Below are positions 12,592 to 28,577 of a stretch of 64,000 nucleotides of DNA, piece after piece. Source of the stretch: Odontesthes bonariensis (taxonomy: Eukaryota; Chordata; Actinopteri; Atheriniformes; Atherinopsidae); NCBI RefSeq assembly GCF_027942865.1, contig NC_134524.1:21133536-21197535 (forward strand), in the 5' to 3' direction. The notes beneath the pieces are model-generated. The model was given only the letters and a program-made list of their open reading frames with translations, did no database searches and was not told the origin of the DNA. Numbering within the stretch: the first letter of the stretch is position 1; each line of letters opens with the position of its first letter. The position numbers and the translations under genes were made by a program.

Positions 12592-12640
12592 CAGCTCACG
12601 TGGTCCTTACACATCTAAAATGGCGCCCGGAAGGACGCGA
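12592..12640 (-). promoter_or_regulatory. Probable promoter and 5' UTR of the DUF4806-like gene
   Basis: Just upstream of ATG 12591 lies AAAATGGCGCCCGGAAGG (12618-12635 on the plus strand). It combines a YY1-like AAAATGGCG with an ETS-like CCGGAAG, a pairing common at TATA-less housekeeping promoters. No TATA box is seen nearby. Inference from motifs only. Confidence 0.35.
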
Positions 12641-13192
12641 TCAACTGCCTTTCATCATATGAAAACAAACGCTTTTCTTCAACGCAAAACGCAGCATATT
12701 TAATCTATTCAACATATCTGTGCATTTACAGTTCAAGCGGATTGTTTTTGATAAGCTTTCAATTTAGCTTAATCATAACCGAACAGAAAAAAAAAATAAA
12801 AAATACCCGTACACGTCCGTCAATAACATAGCATGCTAAGCTAACACATAACAGAAGTCCTCAGTCGCATAAAACAAAATAAAGCAAATTCTCCAGTCCC
12901 AGCGGTCTGGAGCTGTGGCAACAACTTCAGACTCGTGTAACTAATGAACACAGAGCAAGCCGTGTTTCTTCTTGAAAAATGTCAACCTCACTCGTGGCTG
13001 TATTTTGGTCGCAGCATCAAGCTGTATAATTAAGTAATTACATTTCAACTATAGCCAATTTTATCCAACCTTATTTGAAGAGGTACAATGCCATTTGTAG
13101 ACAAAGCAGGTTTGGGTAGTTTACGAGAGAAACAAAGCTGAAATATCTCACACATACATTTAAATAAGCTGAACCGAACTTACCTCCAACTT

Positions 13193-13290
13193 TCCGGTGG
13201 ATCCGACTAGGCTGAATTCGGCCAGTTTCTTCTGCACGCAGTATAAATGCAGGCCCGAAGGTGGGCGGGTTACGACAAAGTACTGCCTCA
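13193..13290 (-). other. Candidate alternative non-coding first exon (minus)
   Basis: On the minus strand CCGGAAAGTTGGAG is followed by GTAAGTTCGG, a strong donor at 13191-13192. An inverted CCAAT (CTGATTGGCTG) lies about 100 bp upstream near 13290. Spliced to the acceptor at 12267-12268 it would give a transcript starting translation at ATG 12247. This would explain the two possible starts of the DUF4806-like gene. No transcript evidence. Confidence 0.3.
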
Positions 13291-13379
13291 GCCAATCAGA
13301 GTGGCGTTGACCGATTCAAATGTTAACGGTCGGGCTCCAAACGCCCCCGCACTTGTCCCACAGAGGGAGTTTTCACGTC

Positions 13380-13640
13380 CGGATTAGTCGTTGCTAATTT
13401 GCCATATTTCGGCCAAAACTGGTCCAAATATGTTTCAACATAGGTGGGCCAAGTGTGTTTCTTTATATGTGGGCCACTTTAGGCTCACATCCGGATTAGT
13501 CGTTGCTAACTTGCCATATATCGGCCAAAAATGGGCCATATTTGTTTTGTGATATTTGGGCCAGATGTAGCATTTACTACGAGGGCCAGTTTAGTCCGGG
13601 CCAGAAGAATGCCTACAGTGCCTAAATGGGTCCACATCTG
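13380..13640. repeat. Degenerate tandem 'gggcca' repeat with a duplicated unit
   Basis: CCGGATTAGTCGTTGCTAA occurs twice (13379 and 13491), about 112 bp apart. Each copy is followed by TTGCCATAT.TCGGCCAAAA and then words such as TGGGCC and GGGCCAGATG. Related words occur near 8280-8400 and 39590-39735. It looks like a dispersed minisatellite-like family. Confidence 0.7.
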
Positions 13641-13921
13641 CATGCTATCTGGGCTGGAAATAAAAACTCTTTTTCCAATATTGTACCGCAGAACTGTTAA
13701 GAAACTGAAAAACTAACCTGTTTCGTGTTGCTTTGGAAGTATAAACATACAGGTCCAAATGAAATTCTTCAAAACAATTGTAGGTTTCCTGTTGGTCATC
13801 TGCCATTTGTCTGTCCTGAAACAGACTGTATTTTGTGAAGCAATGGTCCTGCACATTCATGCTTAGGATATCTTGAGAATAGTTTCTGAGGTTTGTTACT
13901 TACTTCTAAATATTTTTGTCT

Positions 13922-14456
13922 TGTCGTGGGTGGTGGAAAGATGAGAATGACCCAAAAAGCAGACTTGAGGCAGGGAGATTAGGGGAAAAAACTAAACTTA
14001 ATTTATTACAAAACTAACAAAAACTGCAGAGTAGCCAGGACACCAGAAAACTAAAAACTGAAGAAGCGGAAGACAAGAAACAAAATCTGATAATGACTAT
14101 GAACACAGTCATGAATTAGAACTGACCAGGACAAAGAACAAAGTGGTAACTGCAACGACTGAGAATGATTAGTGAATGAGTGCAGCTGAGGATAGTGAGC
14201 ACAGGTGAAGGCAGAGGAGCTGATTACCAGACAGGAGGGAACTGAGGAAAGCTATGGGTTGAGAATGTGAAACAGAACTGAGGCATGACATGACGAATAC
14301 AAACTGAAGAAACCAGAAAAAACAAAGTCAGGAACCCAAATGAACTGAACTAAATACCAACTAATTAACAGAACAGAGAACTAAAAAACAAAAAGGCTGA
14401 ATTAACAAGAAAACTAAATTAGGACCAGAAATACAGAATTTCGCAAAACCATGACA
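13922..14456. mobile_element. Non-autonomous element with TGTCRYGG ends, copy 1
   Basis: Starts TGTCGTGGG and ends CCATGACA (the inverse of TGTCATGG). The interior is A-rich with no long frame. The internal string GACAGGAGGGAACTGAGGAAAG recurs, with minor changes, in 54060-54470, so the two are copies of one family. The superfamily is not assigned. Confidence 0.6.
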
Positions 14457-14477
14457 GTTACTGATTGTTTTTTTATT

Positions 14478-14500
14478 TATTTATATATATATATATATAT
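14478..14500. repeat. (TA)n microsatellite
   Basis: About ten TA units following a short TTTA run. Confidence 0.9.
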
Positions 14501-14642
14501 CTATCTTGCTGTATGTTGTGTATTATAATCTTAATGACAAAATGACGATTTATGCGATTTGTCTTTGGTACTATTCTCTTATCTTTTCCTTAAATCCAAT
14601 TTTTTCCTAAGAGGTCTCACAAGAAATAAGTCTTCTCAAGGT

Positions 14643-15960
14643 GGCAAGGCAAGTTTATTTGTATAGCACAATTCAACAACAAGGTGATTCAAAGTGCTTT
14701 ACAGATACATTAAAACAGTAGAAATAAAAAGCAAGATTTAAATTTTAAACAAAAAAGAAAGAAATAAGAACAATAGATAAAATAAGTTCTGTCAGAACCA
14801 CTCTTGTCAAAATGAGACAAGAAACAGATATAAATTTCAGAAGCTTATTCTGAATGCATACAATTGTGTTTGGCGGTATGGCTCTGTTCGGAGGAAGTTC
14901 CCGACTTTTCCATGAGCTCCATGGAAGCCAAGACAGGGAACAGCAGCATCCTCAGGTGGAGTGCCTTCCATTTGCTGTAAAGGCAACAAACCCCCTAGAA
15001 CAGAGCAAGCAACAATGAACAACAGTATGACATTGTTTGGCAATGAGAAGTCGGTGGAGCAGGGGAGGTGGTGGGTGCAAGCAGAAAGCAAAAAAAAAAA
15101 GCAGTGACAGCAAACCAAGTTTAAATGAAGTGCCCCAAATGTCAGCATCCAATTGCGAGCAGCAGCTGATTACCCATTGAGCGCAGCTGGTTGTTGACAG
15201 CCATAAGGGTTGGGTCGGCGTCAGCCAATAGGCAAAGGGCGCGTTGACTAACGTGGTCTGCCAGAACTAACGCGGTGCTACATTAGTTAAAATGTGATTA
15301 AGTTTTGAAACTCAAGCTTCAGATTTGGTGCTTTATTCAAATGCAGCTCAAAATAGGTGTGTCTTCAATCTGGACTTAAATACACTGAGTGTTTCAGCTG
15401 ATCTGAGGCTTTCTGGGAGTTTGTTCCAGACATGTGGAGCATAGAAGCTGAATGCAGCTTCTCCATGTCTGGTTCTGACTCTGGGAACTGATAAAAGACC
15501 GGATCCAGATGACCTGAGGGGTCTGGAAGGTTCATACTGGGTCAGGGAGTCACTGATGTATTCTGGTCCTAGACCATTCAGAGCTTTATAGACCAGCATC
15601 AGAACTTTAAAGTCTATCCTCTGATGGACAGGCAGCCGGTGTAAAGACCTCAGAGCTGGACTGATGTGGTCCACTTTTTTGGTCTTAGTGAGGACTCGAG
15701 CAGCAGAGTTCCAAATAAGCTGCAGTTGTCTGACTTTTTAGGTAGACCTGTAAAGATGCTGTTACAGTAATCAAGCCTACTAAAAATGAATCCATGGGCT
15801 AGATTTTCCAGGTCCTGCTGAGACATCAGATCTTTTAACCTTGATATATTCTTAAGGTGATAGTAATATTGCCTTAATGTGTTTCTCCAAACTTAGGTCT
15901 GAGTCCATCACTACACCTAGGTTTCTGGCCTGGTCGGGAGGCCCGGAGTTGGTCGGGAGT
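14643..15960 (-). mobile_element. LINE 3' part (L2/Maui-like non-LTR retrotransposon)
   Basis: On the minus strand, 15960-15348 encodes the C-terminal part of a reverse-transcriptase protein with small breaks. Recognisable pieces are RNLGVVMDSD-like, DHISPALRSLHRLPVHQ, RIDFKVLMLVYKALNG, APHVWNKLPESLR and the terminal SRLKTHLF. The 3' tail at 14790-14643 has GTAAAGCACTTTGAAT and TACAAATAAACTTGCC, the usual 3' end of this teleost LINE. The 14790-15340 segment between coding end and tail does not resemble the tail and may be a later insertion. 5' truncated, dead. Confidence 0.75.
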
Positions 15961-16939
15961 TTTTAAGGCATAGTGAGTTCTCAACTCCTGCCTGATCAAA
16001 CAGCTTCAGCTGTCACGAAGTCTCTGTCTCGCTCGCCTGTTAGTTCAAGAGAACCCAAAGTTTTGCTCCACACTTTCTGTCTGTCGAATTTTTCACAGTG
16101 TTGCGTGCTGGCAATATCAAGGAATCAAGGGTGTTCTTCAAGTTAACTCGCTCAATGGAAGCATTTTCACACGTTCCCGCATTTTAACAAATTTCTTTTG
16201 ACACATTCAAATGTAGGGATGTGAACTCACAAAATTTTTTTTTTGAGATTAACTTTATCAATTTGTTCATTTGAGAGTCCAAAGAAATATATAACTTCTG
16301 TTTTTCTACTCAGTAATTTAATCTTTTATCCCCGTAGACTTCTGTGAGAGTTGTTGTCTATTGCTCCCATGACTCGTCTCAAATACATGACCTCCCACAA
16401 TTAAGATAATGTTTTAAAGTCAGCAACTCAAACTGATCTATAGCCAAGGCTAAATTATCATTGTTGCATATATCTGTAATAGGAAAACACATAAAAAAAA
16501 ACACATCTAGTTATGAGTTTATTCCGCTTACATCGATGTCACTATGATTTTCTAGCCAAAGTCTTTCCTTCGCTTAGTTTTGTATTCATTACACGACTCT
16601 CTAAAGCACTAACACAGGCCTCTGCTGAGCACCAGGAAGCTGACACTAATCAGTTGCGATGGTCCAGTGTGAACCCAACAGGCTTCTGGCACTGGTTCCA
16701 GTTTTCACTGCCAATCCTCCATCTGTCATCAGATCCACCACCGAGAATCACACTGTCGATGTGTATCAGCAGGGACGATAAACCAATGATGTACCAACTT
16801 TATTCATGATAAAGAATCATAATATTATTTGTAAGCCTGCTGTGTCCCCCTCTATTTTCATGGAGTCATATATAAAACATTTGTGTAGCGCGTTATGTCA
16901 GAATGTTTTGTATAATGTTATTGTTATTGTCAATAAGCA

Positions 16940-17040
16940 TCCATCCACCCATCTTCTACACTCACTTAATCCAATTCAGGGTAGCAGCGGTCTGAGGTCA
17001 ATCCCAGCAGCCATTGGGCGAGAGACAGGGGTAAAAAAAC
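16940..17040 (-). repeat. Fragment of a dispersed non-LTR 3'-end repeat
   Basis: CATCCACCCATCTTCTACACT... TTAATCCAATTCAGGGT is, inverted, the closing part of the repeat at 44815-45085 and of the scrap at 52540-52592 (CCCTGAATTGGATTAAGTGGA). The stretch 15960-16940 around it shows nothing else recognisable. Confidence 0.5.
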
Positions 17041-17299
17041 ATAAATAACAGGAACATAAATACATAAATTAAAAAGAAAAATGGTAATGATAATAAAATA
17101 AAATAAAAGTTAAAAAAATGCCTTGGCAACACAGTAAAATAAACACTGGCGAAACTGTAGAAGATTTATGAAAATCTTTTTCCTCAAAATAATGCAATCA
17201 ATAACAATACAGCTTTTAAACAAATAAATGCATCTATTTTACGATAAAACAGATTATGAATCAATCAGAAGTGAATCAATAAAAACTGGATAGTTTTTT

Positions 17300-18735
17300 G
17301 TTGTTGTTTTGTTTATTTTATTAAACGGTGTCATACACCAAAAAGGTGCCCAGCCCGCATGGGCTTACAAGACACACCACAAGCAACAAAAAGCAATAGT
17401 CAAAAGAACATCTTCATAATTGATAAACCAGCGTACACAGTCCTCAGTAAACAACAACCCCACTCAAACATAAAGCGCTCTCCTGCGTTGTTGGTAAGTT
17501 TCCAACACATATTGGGCTAAATAAAACACCTTCTCGCTAAACAAATATGTAAGTCTGCACTCATCAGACATAGAAAATAAATCATGACATTCCAAGGTCA
17601 ATTGAAGGAAGAGCTTAAGTCTAACTTCATGGTAAAAAGGACAGTAAAACACAAAATGCATCTCATTTTCCACCTAATTTAAGTCACACAGGTGACACTT
17701 TCTGTTCTCCTCTGGGATTGCATGGAAACGTCCAGTTTCAACCGCCAGAGGCAAGATACCCCTTCTCAATTGGGCACAAACAGACCTCTGCGCTCTGCTA
17801 AGGTTCAGGGTGACATGGTGCTCTGGATGGTAGACAGACTTTATCAAACAATACATTCTAAAGTGCTGTTTACACATACCCGGGTATTTTGATAAACGCA
17901 TATTTTCTAACCTTCGTTTTAAAAAAAAACTTGGTGCACACAGCCCCGTTTTAAAAAAAAAAACACGTCTACATTGATACGCTATCAGGAGCTGTTAAAT
18001 TACGCCAAGCCTGACGGTGGCAGTGTTAGAACAATGAGAATTCCACACAAGCCAATCAGAAGCCTAATAGAGAACCGCTGACAGGAAGAACTTCCGGATC
18101 CTTTTCAAGAAGAAAATATGGCGCCAGGCTCATGTGTGTGGACTGATAGCGAGACTGAGCTACTTTTACACGTTGCGCTGGACTATAAAACTGCTAAAGC
18201 CGTGAAAAATGTCTTTATTGTTCAATACATTGTATGACTGTAATTTTCAAAATCACACAAGCGAGTATAGCTCTCAACAACAGAAATGCTGCTAGTACCT
18301 CCATGCTTGCCAGATAAACAATGAATGGCGTTATCACGCTAGCATCCTGCCAATATGGCGGATAGGGGCGGGGCTCTGTACTACGATGACAACTCCGCAT
18401 TCCATTCTGAAAACTCCGTTTTCGTCTCTTTCAACCAGTTTACACACAAACGCTAAACGGAGTTTTTAAAAAATCTCCACTTTTGCCGGAGTTTTTTTTT
18501 AGCTTCGTTTTCGGAGGAAAAAACTCCGTTTGTGTATAAACGAAAGGCACAAACGAAGGGAAAGGTCTTCGTTTTTCAAAATACCCGGGTATGTGTAAAC
18601 AGCACCTAAGTTTAGGTTTGTACAGAATTTCCCAATTTTGTTTATAGTTTTCAAATAATATTATCTTAATTTGTTTAACACTACAGGATAATTTATTTCT
18701 ATATATGTATTGGAGACCTACTTCATGAAATGTAC
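17300..18735 (-). mobile_element. LINE C-terminal coding remnant, split by a nested MITE
   Basis: Minus-strand coding runs from about 18735 (FHEVGLQYIYRNKL, NWEILYKPKL). It resumes after the nested element as MYCLIKSVYHPEHH, CAQLRRGILPLAVETGRF and RKCHLCDLN, then NEMHFVFYCPFYHEVR. The Cys/His pattern C-x2-C...H...C is the C-terminal zinc knuckle typical of LINE ORF2 proteins. A stop between CDLN and ENEMHF and the nested insertion show it is dead. Confidence 0.75.
17863..18605. mobile_element. MITE with about 28-bp inverted ends, nested in a LINE
   Basis: Left end GTGCTGTTTACACATACCCG and right end CGGGTATGTGTAAACAGCAC are inverted copies, and the match extends to about 28 bp. Flanks CTAAA (17858) and CTAAG (18606) suggest a 4-5 bp target duplication. 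Removing it rejoins the LINE reading frame (KLR-MYCL). The interior repeats AACTCCGTTT and AACGGAGTTTT words. No transposase is encoded. Confidence 0.8.
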
Positions 18736-18759
18736 TGGAAAGTTCATTTGTCCAAGTAG

Positions 18760-18930
18760 TGAGAGTAGTGGTAAGATAGCCACCTTTCATGTGAGTGACC
18801 TGGGTTTGAAACCTGACCCACCCCCATGAAAGGTACTACCTCCTGTAGGGGTTCTTAGGCAAGACCCTCTTAACTGCCTGGGATATGAGTGTAAGTTGCT
18901 TTGGATAAAAGCATCTGCCAAATACATAAA
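18760..18930 (+). mobile_element. tRNA-derived SINE, family 2, copy 1
   Basis: It has a B-box-like GGTTTGAAACC and the tail TGCTTTGGATAAAAGCATCTGCCAAAT. The same order of blocks occurs inverted at 59129-59275, so two copies of one tRNA-derived SINE are present. Confidence 0.7.
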
Positions 18931-19986
18931 CATAAAAGGTATAAAATGGAATCTACTTAATATATGCAGGGCTATACCTAGATAAAACCAGCGACATGCA
19001 TCTTAGCTTCATTAGGGATTCTTAATTGCCCATGAGTCCAGTGTGTCCCCCACCTGTTGCTCAGTGTAAGTTGGGATAAACTCCATCTCAAACCAGAAAA
19101 TATGGGTCTTGAGCTACAAGACAAACCTTCAATAGAAGTTTTTAAAGGGTCCTTGACAAAGTAAGTGTTACAAAGAAATATAAGGGTGTGAATTGTCAAC
19201 ACATTATCATCGCCAAGTTGGCAATGCCAAAGACTAACTCTTGAGTCAGTTTTCAATTCATAGAGTATCCCTTTAGCATCAATAATGGATGCATAGAGAA
19301 CTGCTGCTCATTGCCAGTTATAGTTTTGTGGCTGTAGCTGATGCAGTCCAATCTTGGACTTTCTTGTTTTTCACTTGCATTTTTTTCTTTCTATTGTTAC
19401 TTCCAGTCTTTATTTGGTCTTCCTTCGCTTTTCTACGGCACTACTTTGTAATGAATTGAATGTACTGACTTAAAGTACGGCAATAAAAGTATTTGGTTAA
19501 GTTTGGCGAAGCATCCTGGTTAGGCATTGAAATATAAAATAAAATAAACTTTATTCTGGGAAAGCGTAGCCGCCATTTTATCCACATCGCCAAGTGTCCT
19601 AAACTGTCACTTTACCAGCTTGGGAAACCCTAAATGTCCAAAAGTGATGCTTTGAGGGTACTCTCTATATTCAAAATCAATGCAGCGGGCAACTGACCAA
19701 GATTCAGTGTGTCATAAATTGCAAGTGATATTTATATTAGTGACTTAAAAATTAATTACACTCCACCCAATAGCAAAAAAGTGATTTTGTGAATAATATT
19801 GTGTTACGGTGTTGTGTATCTCATACATACATTTGATGTTGCTGGAACTCTTTTTCTATAACTTGGGAGGATTTGAAACTTCCTCGATTAGCATCTTACC
19901 AAGCTAGCTAACAGTGAAAAGGTTAGTGAGCTAATGCTAAGCTAGATAGATAGCTAGATATATCGACTGAAGGTAAATAATTTTTC
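18931..19986. other. Intergenic spacer, no gene seen
   Basis: Short chance frames only. GATAGATAGCTAGATA near 19943-19963 is a minor simple repeat. Confidence 0.5.
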
Positions 19987-19992
19987 TTTATT
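19987..19992 (-). terminator. Candidate poly(A) signal of the cerebellin gene
   Basis: TTTATT (AATAAA on the minus strand) about 325 bp past the cerebellin stop. This would give a short 3' UTR. Confidence 0.4.
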
Positions 19993-20315
19993 GCAATAAA
20001 CTTTTGCATACATTGCATTGTTTCATGCACAAACATTTGACAAGTTAATACCTGTTGTAAGCAAGGACAGATGACACAATACATTCAACGTCACAGACAG
20101 AAGATAATAATTGCAATGAAAATGCAAACATTCAGGACTACTTGGCGCAAAGTGAATTTGCCCATTTATCTGTTACACGAGAGAAGCAGTTTGATGTGGA
20201 TTCTAACATCAGGGTGTATCCATCATTGCTTTCTCCTTCACGTCAAGGGCTTAAACGGCCCATATTTAACACCTGCTATACAACATGACCGCTCTAAATT
20301 AGACCTCAACAAACC

Positions 20316-26398
<6,083 letters not shown>

Positions 26399-26413
26399 AA
26401 GAACCGTAGCTCA

Positions 26414-26621
26414 GGGGCGGTCTGTGGCGTGGTGGGTACAGCAGACGCTCCATGTACAGAGGCTATAGTCCTCGTGCAGCTGGCCCCAGTTTGAATCCCG
26501 CATCGGTCGGCCCTTTGCTGCGTGTTATTTCCCTCTCTCTGCCCCTTGCTTCCTGTCTCTCTTCACTGTCCTATAATAAAGGCATAAAAAGCCCCAAAAA
26601 ATATTAAAAAAAAAAAAAAAA
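26414..26621 (+). mobile_element. Complete tRNA-derived SINE with target duplication
   Basis: The tRNA-like head has TGGCGTGGTGGG (A-box-like) and GTTTGAATCCC (B box). The body is CT-rich, and the 3' end has ATAATAAAGGCATAAAAAG followed by poly(A). The flanks repeat exactly: AAGAACCGTAGCTCA at 26399-26413 and again at 26620-26634. The perfect duplication indicates LINE-driven insertion that is fairly recent. A 5' fragment of the same family lies at 1607. Confidence 0.88.
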
Positions 26622-26634
26622 GAACCGTAGCTCA

Positions 26635-28577
26635 TGGACTATATGAGAGCCAATTGATACAAGAGACAAAGTTTGCTTGAGCATGTGGGAAAATGAAAAA
26701 AAAAATCCATTCAGACCCACTGAAAAAAGAGACAAAAAGGACAAAGTAAAGAAAGAAAATAACAAAAAGTGGACAAAAATAGAGAGCGCAAGATCCAAGT
26801 TTGAGATCTTGTTCACATTGGAGTGACTGACGGACTGGGACATTGTCAGCAGTAATAAGGTTTCTGCATCGAGCCCGTTGTGGTAAATAGATTTACTGGT
26901 CCAATCTTCGTTCCCATGGTCGCAGGATTTGGGTTTTAGATAATAATTTCTGACGCATTAGGCTGTCTGAGTCAATAAACTGAAAAATGTGTGACTGAGA
27001 GCAGCTTTGAAGGGGGGCTTCCGTTTGTGCCAAAATCATGTTCACATGCACACTGTTAATGTTCGCTGAATATCTGCCAAAATATATTTATACAGCTTTG
27101 AACAGTACCACAAAACTACATTACCTGTAGAGCGCTAACCTGACAAAACATTCGACTGTGCCAATTAAACTTTATGGTGATTTTCATGTGCTCTCTGTTG
27201 TCTGAGTATTTGTGTCTTTGTGAATGTCGTCTTGTCGTGTCTCACTGGTGTGTTGCATGATGCACTGTCCATATTCCATGAGCCAAGAGCTCCCCTTTTA
27301 AGTTTCAAAGCACATGACATTCAGTGTCAACGGTGCCGTATCCAGTGATTACCACTAGAGGTTGATGCAAACTTATCCAAACTTCCTTGTACGGCCGTTT
27401 ATGAATCCCCCATCGAACACTGTGCAGGCCCTCATGTGGTCATGGAGCGGTGAGACGTGAAATGAATTAGGTGCAGGGTTAGAAAGAAAACGTATATGGC
27501 AGTGGAGTTTGGACTTCACACGTCAACCTGTTCAGGTAGCCTTTCAAGGGCAGTATTCAGGGAGCACTTTGTATATGTATGCATAAATATATGAGGGTGT
27601 TTGCATATGTATGTGTTTAGATACTGTTTGTGAACTTACACGAGTTAAGGCAGCAGACCTCTCTGGCATAATCACTCCATACTATGTGTTTTACATTCTT
27701 CATATTTTTATTTCAATGCAGCATAGTCCAAAATCAATGTATTACAGTAGCAAATTGTTGAAACCCCCATTCTACCACAGAAGTTACTGAAATAATATAT
27801 TTTTAATATTCTAACCTCCACAATAAGTCTACTAAAGACTAATTAGAAAAGTTGTTTGGTCATGAGACAATTAATTCATGAGTACAAAGTAAATCATGTG
27901 AGAGACTTCGCCTTATGTTATTACTTTTGCAGTATTCAGAGAACAATTTACTGTTTTGACCTGATGAAGGAGCAAGATGAAAAGGTGGCATCACAAAAAA
28001 AAAAAAAAATGAGTGAGAATCATCCTTCGGGGCTTGGTCCACTTGATTCCCATGTGATATTTCAGCCTGGACCAAAGTACTCAACGGGCCAAATTAGCCT
28101 TCAATCAACAAAAAAAACGAAACATTTTACACAATAAGAAAAGATTGTCTCTCTGGACTATCATGCCAGCCTGCCAGAATATAATCTGTGCATCGCAATT
28201 CAAAGTGCTCACGATGCCTGTTAATTTCACCCCTTCATATGCAATCTGCTTGTCTAAATCCTATTGAAAAAATTGAACTGACTAAGCCTGGACGGGTATG
28301 TGTAAAAAGCACAACAACCCGCCCTGTCCTTTAGGCACTACCAAAACAAAGCTCACATTTGATCCATTTCCTGGTCACGCAGGTGTTTGTCATGAAGTAC
28401 TGAGCTCCGTGTTTAGTGTTACTTTTTGTGAATACATGCGGCACAACTGGTTCCAGTTCTCCCCCAAATGTACAGAGGTGCATTTACGGGTATAGATGGG
28501 AAATGGTTTATCTTGCATAAAATCTGATTTAATTTCAGCACCGAATGTGGACTTTGCCACCGAATCTCACCCTGAGT
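26635..28577. other. Intergenic spacer and probable TRIM 3' UTR
   Basis: No coding exon is recognised. Sequence just right of about 28250 may be the 3' UTR of the minus-strand TRIM gene. No canonical AATAAA was found close to its stop. Confidence 0.4.

Noticed and set aside
13242..13248. TATAAAT box near the candidate exon at 13.2 kb
   Set aside because: It reads as TATA on the plus strand, whereas the donor and nearby gene are on the minus strand; orientation does not fit.
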